A DNA stretch of 64,000 bases from Clostridia bacterium (GTDB lineage: Bacteria; Bacillota_A; Clostridia; Christensenellales; Borkfalkiaceae). The first letter of the stretch is position 1. Every line of letters starts with the position of its first letter. Position numbers and translations under genes: made by a program. The notes under the pieces were generated by a model. It saw only the letters and a program-made list of their open reading frames with translations. It made no database searches and was not told where the DNA came from. Below, one piece after another: positions 53,538 to 62,767 of this stretch. The stretch covers positions 9,212 through 73,211 of the forward strand of contig JAFTIG010000048.1 in assembly GCA_017457015.1 (NCBI GenBank), written 5' to 3'.

Positions 53538-55064
53538 TTATTTTCCATACTGCATTTTCATAAGTTCAATAAAGATTTCCGCAGTAGCGTAAGCGTCGGA
53601 CAACGCCCTGTGATGATGAAATACTATACCGAAATGCTCTGCCAAAGTATGCAAGTCGTGTCGACGGAGTTGCTTTAAGTTCTCTCTCGCTATAGCAACC
53701 GTATCCAAAACCTGATTTTTAAGTTCATACTCTTCCGCCCCCGCAAATCGCCTTATAAACTTGGTATCGAAATCCGCGTTATGAGCGACTATTATAGTCT
53801 TGTCTATAAACTTCATAAAATCGGGAATAACCGCGCCTATTTTTGGTGCATCTTTAACCATATCGGGGGTAATGCCGGTTATAGCAATATTCTCTTCCGT
53901 AATACGATAATCGGGTTTTACCAAAGTGTGAAACTGCTCGGTTATTTTACCGTTGACTATTTTAACCGCACCGATTTCCGTTATGCCTTCGTTCATAAAA
54001 TCAAGCCCCGTAGTTTCCAAATCGAATACGACGTAAGTATTGTCAATCAATTCTTTGGGAAGATTTTCTTCCGCGTCGAAAACGCTTTTAACCTTAATAG
54101 TTTTTGCTTCGCTTGGGAACACGAGTTTATACTCTCTCGGAGCGCTCTTTTTATACTTTTCTTTTTTAATAAAGTTCTTAGGGAAAGTACACCTGTTTAT
54201 CTTATCCAAAGTGAGTGATCGTTTGCCGTTATACTCACCTATGCTACCACGCGCTATTATCGCTTCGCCCACCGTGATTTCCTTTATTTTGTGATAGGTG
54301 TTTTTCTTAGAAAAATAAATACCGCTCGTTCTACCCGTAGTATCGTCAAGGTGGATAATTAAAAACGGTTTACCGTTTTTGGTTTGACGCTCTGCTATAT
54401 CCGTAACCGTACCGCATATCGTAACTTCACCGCTTACGGCGTCTTCAATATAGAGCGCAAGATCACCCATATTTTCGTCGTCGATAACAACCACGTCTTC
54501 TACTCGTATAGTCCTATGCTCTATCTTTTGCAGTTCGTCGGCGTACACTTCTTCAGAAAGTAGGCTCACCGTTTCATCGGCTTCTTTTATGTCCGTACTG
54601 CCTGCAAAGTCCGAGCAGAAAAGTTTGGAAAGATACTCGTTTAGTTTTTGAATCGCACCGTTCTTTTGAACGTATTCCGCACCGTCTTTAGTTAGGCGTA
54701 AAACGTATTTTACAACGTTTCCAACCACAGTAGATATGACGTCCGTCGGTTTTAAAAATATTGACACCGAAGGATATTTTTCACTCAAATACTTATATAT
54801 CTCGTTATTGATGAGTTCGTCGTTACTGACAATCTTTTTAACCGATACTTCAACGAGTTTAAAGGCAGGCGAAGTTATTTTTTCCGCCTCTGTTAAAATC
54901 CTATTCTGTAGTTCTTCACCCACCGCCTGATCGCATATAAAATTATAGCGGATAGACAGTTTTTCTCTATCTATTTCTATCGAACTGATTCGGATGTTTT
55001 TAAGTTTTTCATCAATTAAGCGCACGTCGGATATAAATTCCGCGTTACTTTTTACCGTATACAT
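53538..55064 (-). CDS. PolC-derived protein: N-terminal region, OB fold and DEDDh exonuclease, no polymerase
   Basis: 508 aa. It occupies the polC position between ispG and rimP. Residues ~1-180 look like the PolC N-terminal domains, ~205-295 an OB fold (VTICGTVTDIAERQTKNGKP), and ~340-505 a proofreading exonuclease with VFDLETTGLD (DxE), IVAHNADFD and HHHRALSDAYATAE (HxxxxD). Full PolC is about 1430 aa with PHP and polymerase domains; both are absent, and the stop is followed by a promoter region. All exonuclease acidic residues and the His are kept, so the remnant is probably a functional 3'-5' exonuclease. The start overlaps ispG by 13 bases. Confidence 0.85.
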   Translation of the reverse strand: MYTVKSNAEFISDVRLIDEKLKNIRISSIEIDREKLSIRYNFICDQAVGEELQNRILTEAEKITSPAFKLVEVSVKKIVSNDELINNEIYKYLSEKYPSVSIFLKPTDVISTVVGNVVKYVLRLTKDGAEYVQKNGAIQKLNEYLSKLFCSDFAGSTDIKEADETVSLLSEEVYADELQKIEHRTIRVEDVVVIDDENMGDLALYIEDAVSGEVTICGTVTDIAERQTKNGKPFLIIHLDDTTGRTSGIYFSKKNTYHKIKEITVGEAIIARGSIGEYNGKRSLTLDKINRCTFPKNFIKKEKYKKSAPREYKLVFPSEAKTIKVKSVFDAEENLPKELIDNTYVVFDLETTGLDFMNEGITEIGAVKIVNGKITEQFHTLVKPDYRITEENIAITGITPDMVKDAPKIGAVIPDFMKFIDKTIIVAHNADFDTKFIRRFAGAEEYELKNQVLDTVAIARENLKQLRRHDLHTLAEHFGIVFHHHRALSDAYATAEIFIELMKMQYGK

Positions 55065-56092
55065 TTATCTATCTCTTTAAAAAATTCTTCTTCTATCAAT
55101 TCTTTTTTTACTTTTTTTACTATTTTACCTTTTAAAAAAATCGCACACTCGTCCTTTGCTCCCGCAACGCCTACGTCCGCGTCTTGCGCTTCACCAGGTC
55201 CGTTCACCACGCACCCCATCACTGCGATAGTAAGTGGTTTAACCACGTTTGCAGTATAATCTTCTACCTTTTTTGCAAACGCCATACAATCCCACTCGCA
55301 TCGTCCGCAAGTAGGGCACGCTATAATCTTTACTCCGCCGTCGTAAAGGTTGAGTGCCGATAATATTGCCTTTGCCGCAACCACTTCTCTTTCAGGATCG
55401 GCAGACAAACTCACCCTTAAAGTATCGCCTATACCGTTAAGGAGCAGTGAACCTATGCCGATTGAATTTTTAACCACGCCGTTATACTCCGTACCTGCTT
55501 CTGTAACGCCTATATGTAACGGGTAGTCGGTACGCTTTGCAACGTATTCGTATGCTTTAACCGCAAGTCGCACGTCGGACGCTTTGACCGATATAACTAT
55601 ATCTTTTACTCCGTACTTTTCTAAAATGGCTACGTTCTTTAACGCGCTTTCACCAAGCGAAACTTCGTTTTTCCCGTACTTTTTTAAAAACTCTTTATCT
55701 ATACTGCCCGTATTAGAGCCTACGCGCACGGGAATATTGTTACTTTTAAGCGCGTCCGCTACCGCCCTTACGTTATTTTCCCCACCTATATTACCGGGGT
55801 TTATTCTAATCTTATCCGCTCCGCCGTCAATAGACTTCAAAGCGAGTTTATAATCGAAATGTATATCCGCAACGAGCGGTATATCCACCTGTTTTTTAAC
55901 TGCGTTAAACGCCCGTGCGTCGTTTTCGTCAAGCACGGAAAAACGCATTATGTCAAGACCTATGCTCTTTAACTTCTTGCACTCTTCTACCGCACGGTCG
56001 ACGTCTGCAATCTTAAAAGTTGCCATAGACTGGATTTTAATTTTTTCTCCGCCGCCTATCGCGACGTTACCTATCGTTACCTTTTTACTCAT
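55052..56092 (-). CDS. ispG: 4-hydroxy-3-methylbut-2-en-1-yl diphosphate synthase
   Basis: 346 aa iron-sulfur enzyme of the MEP isoprenoid pathway. KVTIGNVAIGGGEKIKIQSM at the N terminus, VRVGSNTGSIDKEF, and the [4Fe-4S] cysteines in IIACPTCGRCEWDC with the catalytic Glu in VNGPGEAQDADVG. ATG 56092 matches the family's start, has no Shine-Dalgarno, and lies six bases after a TATAAT, so the mRNA is probably leaderless. Confidence 0.96.
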   Translation of the reverse strand: MSKKVTIGNVAIGGGEKIKIQSMATFKIADVDRAVEECKKLKSIGLDIMRFSVLDENDARAFNAVKKQVDIPLVADIHFDYKLALKSIDGGADKIRINPGNIGGENNVRAVADALKSNNIPVRVGSNTGSIDKEFLKKYGKNEVSLGESALKNVAILEKYGVKDIVISVKASDVRLAVKAYEYVAKRTDYPLHIGVTEAGTEYNGVVKNSIGIGSLLLNGIGDTLRVSLSADPEREVVAAKAILSALNLYDGGVKIIACPTCGRCEWDCMAFAKKVEDYTANVVKPLTIAVMGCVVNGPGEAQDADVGVAGAKDECAIFLKGKIVKKVKKELIEEEFFKEIDKCIR

Positions 56093-56098
56093 AGATGT

Positions 56099-56127
56099 AT
56101 TATAGCATAACTGGAATTAAAAGTAAA
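56099..56127 (-). promoter_or_regulatory. Promoter of ispG at leaderless distance
   Basis: TTTACT (56127-56122), 17-base spacer, consensus TATAAT (56104-56099), then only six bases to the ATG. Confidence 0.65.
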
Positions 56128-56150
56128 GAAATATAAGTAAAGAAAAATAA

Positions 56151-56177
56151 GCAGCCGCTCTTAATAAAAGCGACCGC
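56151..56177 (-). terminator. Terminator at the end of the phage head module
   Basis: On the minus strand GGTCGCT pairs with AGCGGCT (two G-U pairs) around a 9-base loop, followed by GCTTATTTTTC. Confidence 0.6.
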
Positions 56178-56185
56178 CTATTTAA

Positions 56186-57082
56186 TTATAATCCTGCTTT
56201 AACCCTGTATCCGTAGACCACTTCTTCATACATATCGTCAAGGTAAATTGCCAACCTTTTTTCATCGGCTATACTCTGAAAAGCCTCGACCGCTTCTAGT
56301 CTATCAAAGTACCCCGTAACGCAATTTATAACGTCTTCGTAATACCCCATATCAACTAATTGATCTTTCGTAAACTCGCCCATGCTTATTTCCAAGAACT
56401 GCAATTTTAAGGTCGCTTCCGCTTGCTTGACGGTATTTGCGTACCGCGTTTCTTTTTCTAAAATACCGTTGTTATACTTAAATACTTCGCGTTGCGTTTT
56501 AATACTTTCGTCTTTAAGTTCTATTATTTTTTTATCGAGTTCCTTTTGATGTATCGCATTAAAATATTCGTCCACCCCGTCGATCTTTAATTGTAATTCT
56601 TGCATTTGCGAATTAAGCGTTGCAATTTCTTGATCTCTATCTTCAAGCACTGACGCTATCTGCACGTTCTTTTGGTTCTCAAGCATCGCCGTCTTATCCG
56701 CAACTATACTAGAATTTATAAGCCCTGCCTTTGCCGCCCGTTCTTCCACTTTTAATATACTCTCCGCATATAATGCGTTTAACTCTTCAATGCGCGCGCT
56801 AGCACTTTCTGTAACTGCCTTAATTTTGCTCTCCACACCTTTTAAAGACGCGTTAAGTTGGTTTAAGTAATCCAACTTTTCCCTTTCAAACTGCGCCGAT
56901 AAAAGCGTTTGCGCTTTATTTAAATACTCCTGCTCGGTAGGAAGAACGTACTCCATCCTTTCTAAAACCAAATCTTGTAGATCAGCGTCTTCATACCCTT
57001 CGCGACGTACTCTATAATAATAGTAAATTTCAGACAGAGTGGTGTACATTTCGTTTAATGTAGTTGGTAAATCAAATTCCAT
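56186..57082 (-). CDS. Phage coiled-coil protein, last gene of the head module
   Basis: 298 aa, not recognised. Residues ~50-220 are predicted long helices rich in Gln, Glu and Lys with heptad-like spacing (DREQEIATLNSQMQELQLKI-type stretches; here RDQEIATLNSQMQELQLKID). The C-terminal third is globular. Its position after the connector and hub genes suggests a tail-needle, plug or ejection protein of a short-tailed phage. ATG 57082 was chosen (GGAG eight bases upstream) over an in-frame TTG overlapping the previous stop. Confidence 0.6.
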   Translation of the reverse strand: MEFDLPTTLNEMYTTLSEIYYYYRVRREGYEDADLQDLVLERMEYVLPTEQEYLNKAQTLLSAQFEREKLDYLNQLNASLKGVESKIKAVTESASARIEELNALYAESILKVEERAAKAGLINSSIVADKTAMLENQKNVQIASVLEDRDQEIATLNSQMQELQLKIDGVDEYFNAIHQKELDKKIIELKDESIKTQREVFKYNNGILEKETRYANTVKQAEATLKLQFLEISMGEFTKDQLVDMGYYEDVINCVTGYFDRLEAVEAFQSIADEKRLAIYLDDMYEEVVYGYRVKAGL

Positions 57083-57084
57083 AA

Positions 57085-58332
57085 TCAATTCTCCGTTATC
57101 CTGTATTTAATTTTTAGATCTTTGGCAAAGAACACGTCGTCTTTTACGATAATTTCCAAATCAAACGTCCTTGAATAAAGATTTAATCGCTTGATTTGAT
57201 TGCCCTTTTCGAGCACATATTCGGCCATACCGAAATCACCGCGCACTATCAACTTTGCAGGCCTATCAATATATAGACTTAACTCTAATAAAACCTTGCC
57301 GTAATAAGTGCCGAAATTAAAAGTTTTACTGCCCCAGTATCCTAAATGGTTTATAACCCCTTCTCCGTCTAAAACGTACAGTCCGTTGTCGTTATCGTCC
57401 ACGACTATACCGCCGTCACCTACGATAGAAGAATAGACCATTACCGCTTGTTCCGTTCCGCTTACCGTATCGTAACAATACACGCACTGAACAAGGTGTT
57501 CTTTAAAATATACCGACAACAAATATTTGTCGTCCATTACCGCACACGGCCCTTCGACCGAAAAACCACCGCTTAAAATTGCACTGTTTATAAAGGTGAC
57601 GTTGCCGTTCTTATAACGTGCAAGTCTATTACCACTTATAAAATACACCGCGTCGCCGACAATCTTACAAGAACTGTCCGCCACGTTAAGCGCGGGCGTT
57701 AAAATTCTTTCTACCATATAATCAACGTTTTCAGCAAGAGTAAGTTTATAAATAGCGTTTACGGTAAATATCAATAATGTTTCACCATAGACGACAAGAC
57801 CTTTTACAGTCCCAGTTTCGATCGGCATACCCATAAACCCGTAATTATCGATATTTATCGAATACCCGTCAAAAGAAAACGGACCGCCGAAATATATTTT
57901 ATCTTTATCTGCGACGAACAATCTACCTTTATAAATTACCGAACATGTTCCCATCGGGATCTGCCCCGAAACTAGTTTTTTTCTACCCACTATAAACGTT
58001 TCCGTCGTCGTCTGGACTAAAATTTCTCGCTCACCCGAAAATATAATCCCCGTAAGCAAAGGCTGCTCTCCTAGCGTTTCCACTTTAATTATACTGCCGT
58101 CTGTATACTCGTAAAGAGCGCCGTCTTCTGCATATATAAAAACTCTATCGTAAACGCTATAAAATTTCAATATCTTAACTTGACTATTCACGTTTAGCGA
58201 TTTTAGTTTTAACGACGGACAAATTTCCTGTCCCACGCACGCGTTCAGTGCAAACCCAGTAACTGACGACATATCTGTGACCGAGAGCGTTTTTTCTTTA
58301 AGCGTAGGCGCAGTAATATAATTCTTTCGCAT
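57085..58332 (-). CDS. Putative phage tail-hub / packaged-DNA stabilisation protein (beta-propeller-like)
   Basis: 415 aa with many repeated short beta strands: blocks such as LLTGIIFSGEREILVQTTTE, KGLVVYGETLLIFTVNAIYK and KIVGDAVYFISGNRLARYKN recur every ~45 residues like propeller blades. P22 gp10 and related tail-hub proteins have this type of fold and this place in gene order. ATG 58332 overlaps the previous stop by one base and has AAGGAG nine bases upstream; an earlier ATG sits directly on that AAGGAG. Confidence 0.6.
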   Translation of the reverse strand: MRKNYITAPTLKEKTLSVTDMSSVTGFALNACVGQEICPSLKLKSLNVNSQVKILKFYSVYDRVFIYAEDGALYEYTDGSIIKVETLGEQPLLTGIIFSGEREILVQTTTETFIVGRKKLVSGQIPMGTCSVIYKGRLFVADKDKIYFGGPFSFDGYSINIDNYGFMGMPIETGTVKGLVVYGETLLIFTVNAIYKLTLAENVDYMVERILTPALNVADSSCKIVGDAVYFISGNRLARYKNGNVTFINSAILSGGFSVEGPCAVMDDKYLLSVYFKEHLVQCVYCYDTVSGTEQAVMVYSSIVGDGGIVVDDNDNGLYVLDGEGVINHLGYWGSKTFNFGTYYGKVLLELSLYIDRPAKLIVRGDFGMAEYVLEKGNQIKRLNLYSRTFDLEIIVKDDVFFAKDLKIKYRITEN

Positions 58333-58898
58333 TAGCACCATCTCCTTTTTTTAGTAAGCGCGTTTTTGGGCAAACATATCTCTGATAACGCGTCGATATA
58401 TCTTTTATGAAAGGTAACCGCTTCGTCAAACCTGCCTTCGGTAATACAAAATTCGGACGCTACCCCGTTTGCTATTACGCGAGCGGAAACGTCTTTATCG
58501 GTATAACCGATAGTCTGATCTAACCCGTAGTTTGCTGGGACGTAATCGTATTCCACGGCAACTTGCGAATAATCTACGCATATATATTCCGCCGTCTTAT
58601 TGCAATCTAGTTCTTTCCCGTCCTTGCTATAAACGGCACGGATTTTTAAAGCGCGCTCGGTTAAATCTTTATAATACACTCTGCCGTCAGTTGGTATAAC
58701 GTCTTCAACTTTCGTCATAGGTATATAAGTAGTACACAGTTCGTTTATTACTAGATTTGTCAATTCTGTAAGCGTATTTACCGTGCGATAACAGTCCACA
58801 CCCACTTGACTTTCTTCGGTATTGCCATCAAGATAATTTATAACGTTTTCTCGCCCAAGTAATAGTGCGGCTATTTTAATAATTTCTTTTATGCTCAT
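58332..58898 (-). CDS. Putative head-tail connector (gp4/tail-tubular-A-like)
   Basis: 188 aa, mostly helical at both ends with a central beta region (VIPTDGRVYYKDLTERALKI, VAVEYDYVPA). The order capsid, connector, hub and the size suit the gp4-like adaptor of short-tailed phages. ATG 58898 has AAAGGAG at five bases; the GTG six bases earlier would abut the ribosome binding site. Confidence 0.6.
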   Translation of the reverse strand: MSIKEIIKIAALLLGRENVINYLDGNTEESQVGVDCYRTVNTLTELTNLVINELCTTYIPMTKVEDVIPTDGRVYYKDLTERALKIRAVYSKDGKELDCNKTAEYICVDYSQVAVEYDYVPANYGLDQTIGYTDKDVSARVIANGVASEFCITEGRFDEAVTFHKRYIDALSEICLPKNALTKKRRWC

Positions 58899-58915
58899 AG
58901 TCACTCCTTTTATAA

Positions 58916-58944
58916 AACACGCCGAGCGGTTTACTCGGCGTGTT
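58916..58944 (-). terminator. Strong hairpin between capsid and connector genes
   Basis: AACACGCCGAG / CTCGGCGTGTT, 11-base perfect stem, 7-base loop, followed on the minus strand by TTTTAT. It would keep connector expression below that of the capsid. Confidence 0.85.
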
Positions 58945-58952
58945 CAAGTATA

Positions 58953-60131
58953 TTAAATTTCGGTAATTCCCGAAATCAAGCCCTGACCGTTAGGACGGGA
59001 ACAAATAAGGTCCGCATACTTAACTAGCGTAGCCGTATATACGGGTTTACCGGGTATCTGACGGAGTACCTTACCGTCGTCGCCGGTAAGCCACTGCCAG
59101 TCACAGAGTTGGTGAAGAGTAAAGTCTTCAGTGTTCAATAAATACATTGAACCTTTGGGACAGAATCTGTCGGCGACGATAGGAATACCGTTATAACTCA
59201 TCGCCTTAAACCCACCGTTTAATTCCACGGTATCTATTACTCTTCTGTTTGCAGAAAAAAGTTGTTGAAGCGCACGGCGAACGCCCCACGAACAAACTAT
59301 AAAGTTTACCGCGCTTCCGCTCGATTCTTCAATAGTGTCGAGAGCCGTCTGAATATCGAGTTCACTGATCTCTCCCGCACTCTCTTTTTGATAGGGCGCA
59401 AGCCATACGTTAGACGCCTTATTTAAACCGTAAAGAGTAGGTATCGAGTTATTAAATATTGCGCCAAGCCCCGTCAATTCGTTATTAAGTGAGCCTTGAA
59501 CGGTCAACATTGAGCCTGCCGGCACGGTGTTAATAGTAAGCGTATCCCCTGAAACTCTAACCGCGCTACTCGTTCTGTTAACCATAGTAATTCTTCTGCC
59601 CGACGCACCTGCAATCGGGTTGCCGTCTTCATCACAGAAATCTACTACCATACCTTCTATAAAATTATTTACGCTGTCGAGAACGATAGTACCGCCTACT
59701 ACGTTAGTTACGTTTGCGAGTTTACCACTGCCGTCGCCGAAAAGCATTCTGCCAAAGTTAAAACTACTCGACTTGATAAGCCCTTCCATTTCCGAATTCA
59801 AAAGGTTCACGAACGCACCTTCATTATTTTGCGACGCTCTAATCGCCTTATCGGTAATTTCTATAACGCCGTAAAGGTTTTTAAGTGACGTTACGAACTG
59901 ACCGTAATTATTTCCGGTAGCAGTGGGAAGATCGCCGTCTTCCGTACCCGCTCCGATACCGCCGTTCATGCCGTAGATTGCTAATTTCCTTACTTCCTTA
60001 CCCCAAACGTCGTTAGTGCTTCTTTTAATAGCCGCAAAAAAAGGGTTTACGCTATAATTGAGTTGTTCGCTTATCGCGTCTAAATATACTGATTTCAACG
60101 CGTTATCCGCGTTAGTTAAATTTACTGCCAT
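58953..60131 (-). CDS. Phage major capsid protein (HK97-like fold expected)
   Basis: 392 aa. The N-terminal third has the G-rich loop and helix typical of capsids (NNYGQFVTSLKNLYGVIEIT, then MEGLIKSSSFNFGRMLFGDG), the C-terminal part the P-domain strand pattern (VELNGGFKAMSYNGIPIVAD). Placed after a scaffold-like gene and before a strong hairpin, with AAGGAGAAATT upstream of ATG 60131. Family assignment rests on pattern and gene order. Confidence 0.8.
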   Translation of the reverse strand: MAVNLTNADNALKSVYLDAISEQLNYSVNPFFAAIKRSTNDVWGKEVRKLAIYGMNGGIGAGTEDGDLPTATGNNYGQFVTSLKNLYGVIEITDKAIRASQNNEGAFVNLLNSEMEGLIKSSSFNFGRMLFGDGSGKLANVTNVVGGTIVLDSVNNFIEGMVVDFCDEDGNPIAGASGRRITMVNRTSSAVRVSGDTLTINTVPAGSMLTVQGSLNNELTGLGAIFNNSIPTLYGLNKASNVWLAPYQKESAGEISELDIQTALDTIEESSGSAVNFIVCSWGVRRALQQLFSANRRVIDTVELNGGFKAMSYNGIPIVADRFCPKGSMYLLNTEDFTLHQLCDWQWLTGDDGKVLRQIPGKPVYTATLVKYADLICSRPNGQGLISGITEI

Positions 60132-60152
60132 AATTTCTCCTTGAATAATAGT

Positions 60153-60587
60153 TTAATTTTTTAATATAGTTCTTGCGAGATTACCCGCTTCTTCGATAGT
60201 TCTAGGCTTAAATGCAGGCGTCTTAACGCCGACGCCCACTCCGTCTAAAACTATCGCTTTCGGCTTTTTACCGATAACGTCAAGCAAATATTCTTTAAGA
60301 ATTTCTTCTTCACTCTTAAAGGTTGTATCCACTTGCTCTTGCGGTTGCGCCACTTCCTTTTCTTGCGGAGCGTTCGCTTTATCCGCTGTATCGATTTTTG
60401 CCTGTAGTTCCTTTATTTTCTGACAGCGTTTGGTAAACTCAGATTGTAAAGAGTTATAGGCGTTAAGTAGCGCTCCCACGTCTTTAAATTTCCCTAATGA
60501 GACTTCGCTTTGCCCTTCGCCTTTTTCCATTTCCGCCTCTGCAGTGTGCGCCGAAAGTTCCGTTTGTTCATTTAAGATGTTTTCCAT
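60153..60587 (-). CDS. Putative phage scaffold protein
   Basis: 144 aa, acidic and Gln/Glu-rich, with a central coiled coil (LLNAYNSLQSEFTKRCQKIK ... ELQAKIDTADK) and a basic C terminus (KPRTIEEAGNLARTILKN). Composition and position between portal and capsid genes are typical of capsid scaffolds. Confidence 0.7.
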   Translation of the reverse strand: MENILNEQTELSAHTAEAEMEKGEGQSEVSLGKFKDVGALLNAYNSLQSEFTKRCQKIKELQAKIDTADKANAPQEKEVAQPQEQVDTTFKSEEEILKEYLLDVIGKKPKAIVLDGVGVGVKTPAFKPRTIEEAGNLARTILKN

Positions 60588-60590
60588 TTT

Positions 60591-62462
60591 TTAATTTTCT
60601 CCCGTATTTTCTTGATTCTTAATATTAAGTTTTTGCTCGTGCATCTTTATATGTGCGTAAAATCTTTGCTTTACCGTTTCGCTTATGTCCGCATATTCAC
60701 TCAACACAAATCTTTGATGTTCGTCTACATGAATAGAGTGGTCGTCTATTTCATCAACGGTTACGTCAGCCTTAATTAGTTTTTCGTTTTCGCTTTGTGC
60801 TTTTTCTTCATGCAATCGCGAAAGCCCCTTATGGTAATCGAGTTCTTTATACCCCAAAAGAGTTAAAACCTTTTCCTTAACGGCAGTACGCATTTCTCCC
60901 TTCTCGTCGGCAAGTATTCCGCTATCGTACAGTTTGAATATCATTTCCTTTTTCTGACGTGGCGTATATAACAATTCATTTTCGCTCTCTAAATACACGT
61001 CGTCAGAACTTACCGCGCGCTTATCCACGTACACTACTCTCGTTTTGCCGTTATCGTCTTGGTATCTCACGGCTCTCACTCCTGCAGAAAACTGGGCGTA
61101 AAGTCTTATTATTTGCTTTGATACGTCAACGTAAGACTGTCTTATCGCCTCTGCCGCCATAATCAGTCTTGCGTTGTCCTGCTCGACTAAAATTTCTAGT
61201 GCAGTACCGCTAGAAAGAGATGCGTTAGACGCACTCGACGTCACGTTGCTAACACCGCTAATAACGACAAACTCATTAAGCAATCTTTCTTCTTCGTCGG
61301 TAAAATCAGACGGCATGCTCATATCCGACATTATTTCAGGGGCTTTACTTCCCTGCCTATAAACTAATACTTTGCCGGGTGAAAGCCCTTCGCTTGCAAG
61401 ATCGTCCACGTCTATCGATCCGTCTTCAACAGTCAATATGCCCATAGACAATCTATTCATAAATTCGTGTTTACGGTTTTTTACCGCATTGTACGCACGC
61501 TGAACGGGTATAAGCCTTTCGATTACGCTACTGCCGAAAAAACTGCCCGCAACCGAATACGACGTCTGCTTTATAAACGGATAAGTGCGCGTACCATATT
61601 CTCCATTAAGATAAGGCAATTCACCCTCATATAAAAGTTTTCCGTCCGCTACCGTAACCATCCTACCGTGCGGAAAATCACCGTTCGGTTTTTCATACCG
61701 CTCTATGACGACTACGCCGTCTTCTAAATAGTCGCCGTTTTCGCTTAGGTCACTCGCGCTCTTAATCGAAAGAGATAACACGTCTACTTTATCCCCTGAA
61801 ACCATCACACCGTACTTTTCTTTAACGGCTTTTACAGTCATAACACGAGCGTGTATAATACTTTGGCAATCGTCGACATTCTCGGTCGTCAAAGCGTCGG
61901 GAAATATTTCAAACGGGGATACGGGAATAACCTGTACGTCCCCTTCGTAAACGGGCGTACCGTTCGACTCGCCTATCACGTTACCGCCAAAGCAGTCCCA
62001 AACCGTTTTATAAAAACCCGTACCCGTAGTTTCACTCCAAATAGTAACCTTTTTAACCACGCTATCCATACCGATTTTTTTATGCGCGCTACCGAGCAGT
62101 TTTTCAGCAAGCGACGCCGCCGCAACTTCTCGGTCGTCATCCGTTTTCGGTCTTACCGATACGGTCGGGGTAACGGACGAAAATTTAGCAAGTCTCATAT
62201 CGATTATCGGTGCGATATGGTTAAATACTTCCTTACCCTGCCAAAAAAACTCGTTGCTATCGTCGGTTAATTCTCCGCGTGAATTTATACCCAAATATTG
62301 ATTACCGCTTAAAAAGTTCATATTGAGTTCCCACTGCCGTTCTAAAAGCAGTCTGCTCTTCCTACGCTTTTCAAAGTCGGCTGTAACGCTCTCTGCAAGC
62401 GCCTTTTTACGTCGCTCTTCAATGAGGTTTTTTTGCTCCGTTCCTAATTTTGCTCCTTTCAA
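60591..62462 (-). CDS. Phage portal protein, P22-like
   Basis: 623 aa. RQWELNMNFLSGNQYLGINS, NEFFWQGKEVFNHIAPIIDM and the later SSVIERLIPVQRAYNAVKNR match the P22-type portal family; the C-terminal tail has long helices (barrel region). Forms the dodecameric DNA gate. The TTG start at 62462 overlaps the upstream stop (TTGA) and has GGAG at eight bases. Confidence 0.85.
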   Translation of the reverse strand: MKGAKLGTEQKNLIEERRKKALAESVTADFEKRRKSRLLLERQWELNMNFLSGNQYLGINSRGELTDDSNEFFWQGKEVFNHIAPIIDMRLAKFSSVTPTVSVRPKTDDDREVAAASLAEKLLGSAHKKIGMDSVVKKVTIWSETTGTGFYKTVWDCFGGNVIGESNGTPVYEGDVQVIPVSPFEIFPDALTTENVDDCQSIIHARVMTVKAVKEKYGVMVSGDKVDVLSLSIKSASDLSENGDYLEDGVVVIERYEKPNGDFPHGRMVTVADGKLLYEGELPYLNGEYGTRTYPFIKQTSYSVAGSFFGSSVIERLIPVQRAYNAVKNRKHEFMNRLSMGILTVEDGSIDVDDLASEGLSPGKVLVYRQGSKAPEIMSDMSMPSDFTDEEERLLNEFVVISGVSNVTSSASNASLSSGTALEILVEQDNARLIMAAEAIRQSYVDVSKQIIRLYAQFSAGVRAVRYQDDNGKTRVVYVDKRAVSSDDVYLESENELLYTPRQKKEMIFKLYDSGILADEKGEMRTAVKEKVLTLLGYKELDYHKGLSRLHEEKAQSENEKLIKADVTVDEIDDHSIHVDEHQRFVLSEYADISETVKQRFYAHIKMHEQKLNIKNQENTGEN

Positions 62463-62767
62463 CTTGTTTCTCCTTTACTCATTTCTTTCAATAATTTTAA
62501 TAGCCTGTTTTTTTCCGTTTCTAATTCTTCGTCGCTCATTTTAGCAACGTCCATTTCACTTTCGTCCAAAAGTAGTTTTAAGGCGGTGGTATCAGGCGGT
62601 ACGTATTTGGTCGTTACCTTCTTTTTTAAAAGTTTTATTTCGCCTTCTTCTCCACCCGCATACTCTTCAACCACTTCGGTAGCGTCGTATCCTAACGCCT
62701 TCTTAATGAGCGCGACTTCTAAATCGGACTTTTTTACCGACTTTTTAACTTTACCTTTTCCTTTCAT
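62459..62767 (-). CDS. Small phage protein between terminase and portal genes
   Basis: 102 aa, Lys/Glu-rich. The block KKVTTKYVPPDTTALKLLLD resembles the C-terminal tail of small terminase subunits (K..PPD.TAL..LL), and the end is a short coiled coil (EELETEKNRLLKLLKEM). It overlaps the terminase stop by 17 bases and the portal start by 4. Possibly a detached TerS tail or a packaging accessory; uncertain. Confidence 0.55.
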   Translation of the reverse strand: MKGKGKVKKSVKKSDLEVALIKKALGYDATEVVEEYAGGEEGEIKLLKKKVTTKYVPPDTTALKLLLDESEMDVAKMSDEELETEKNRLLKLLKEMSKGETS

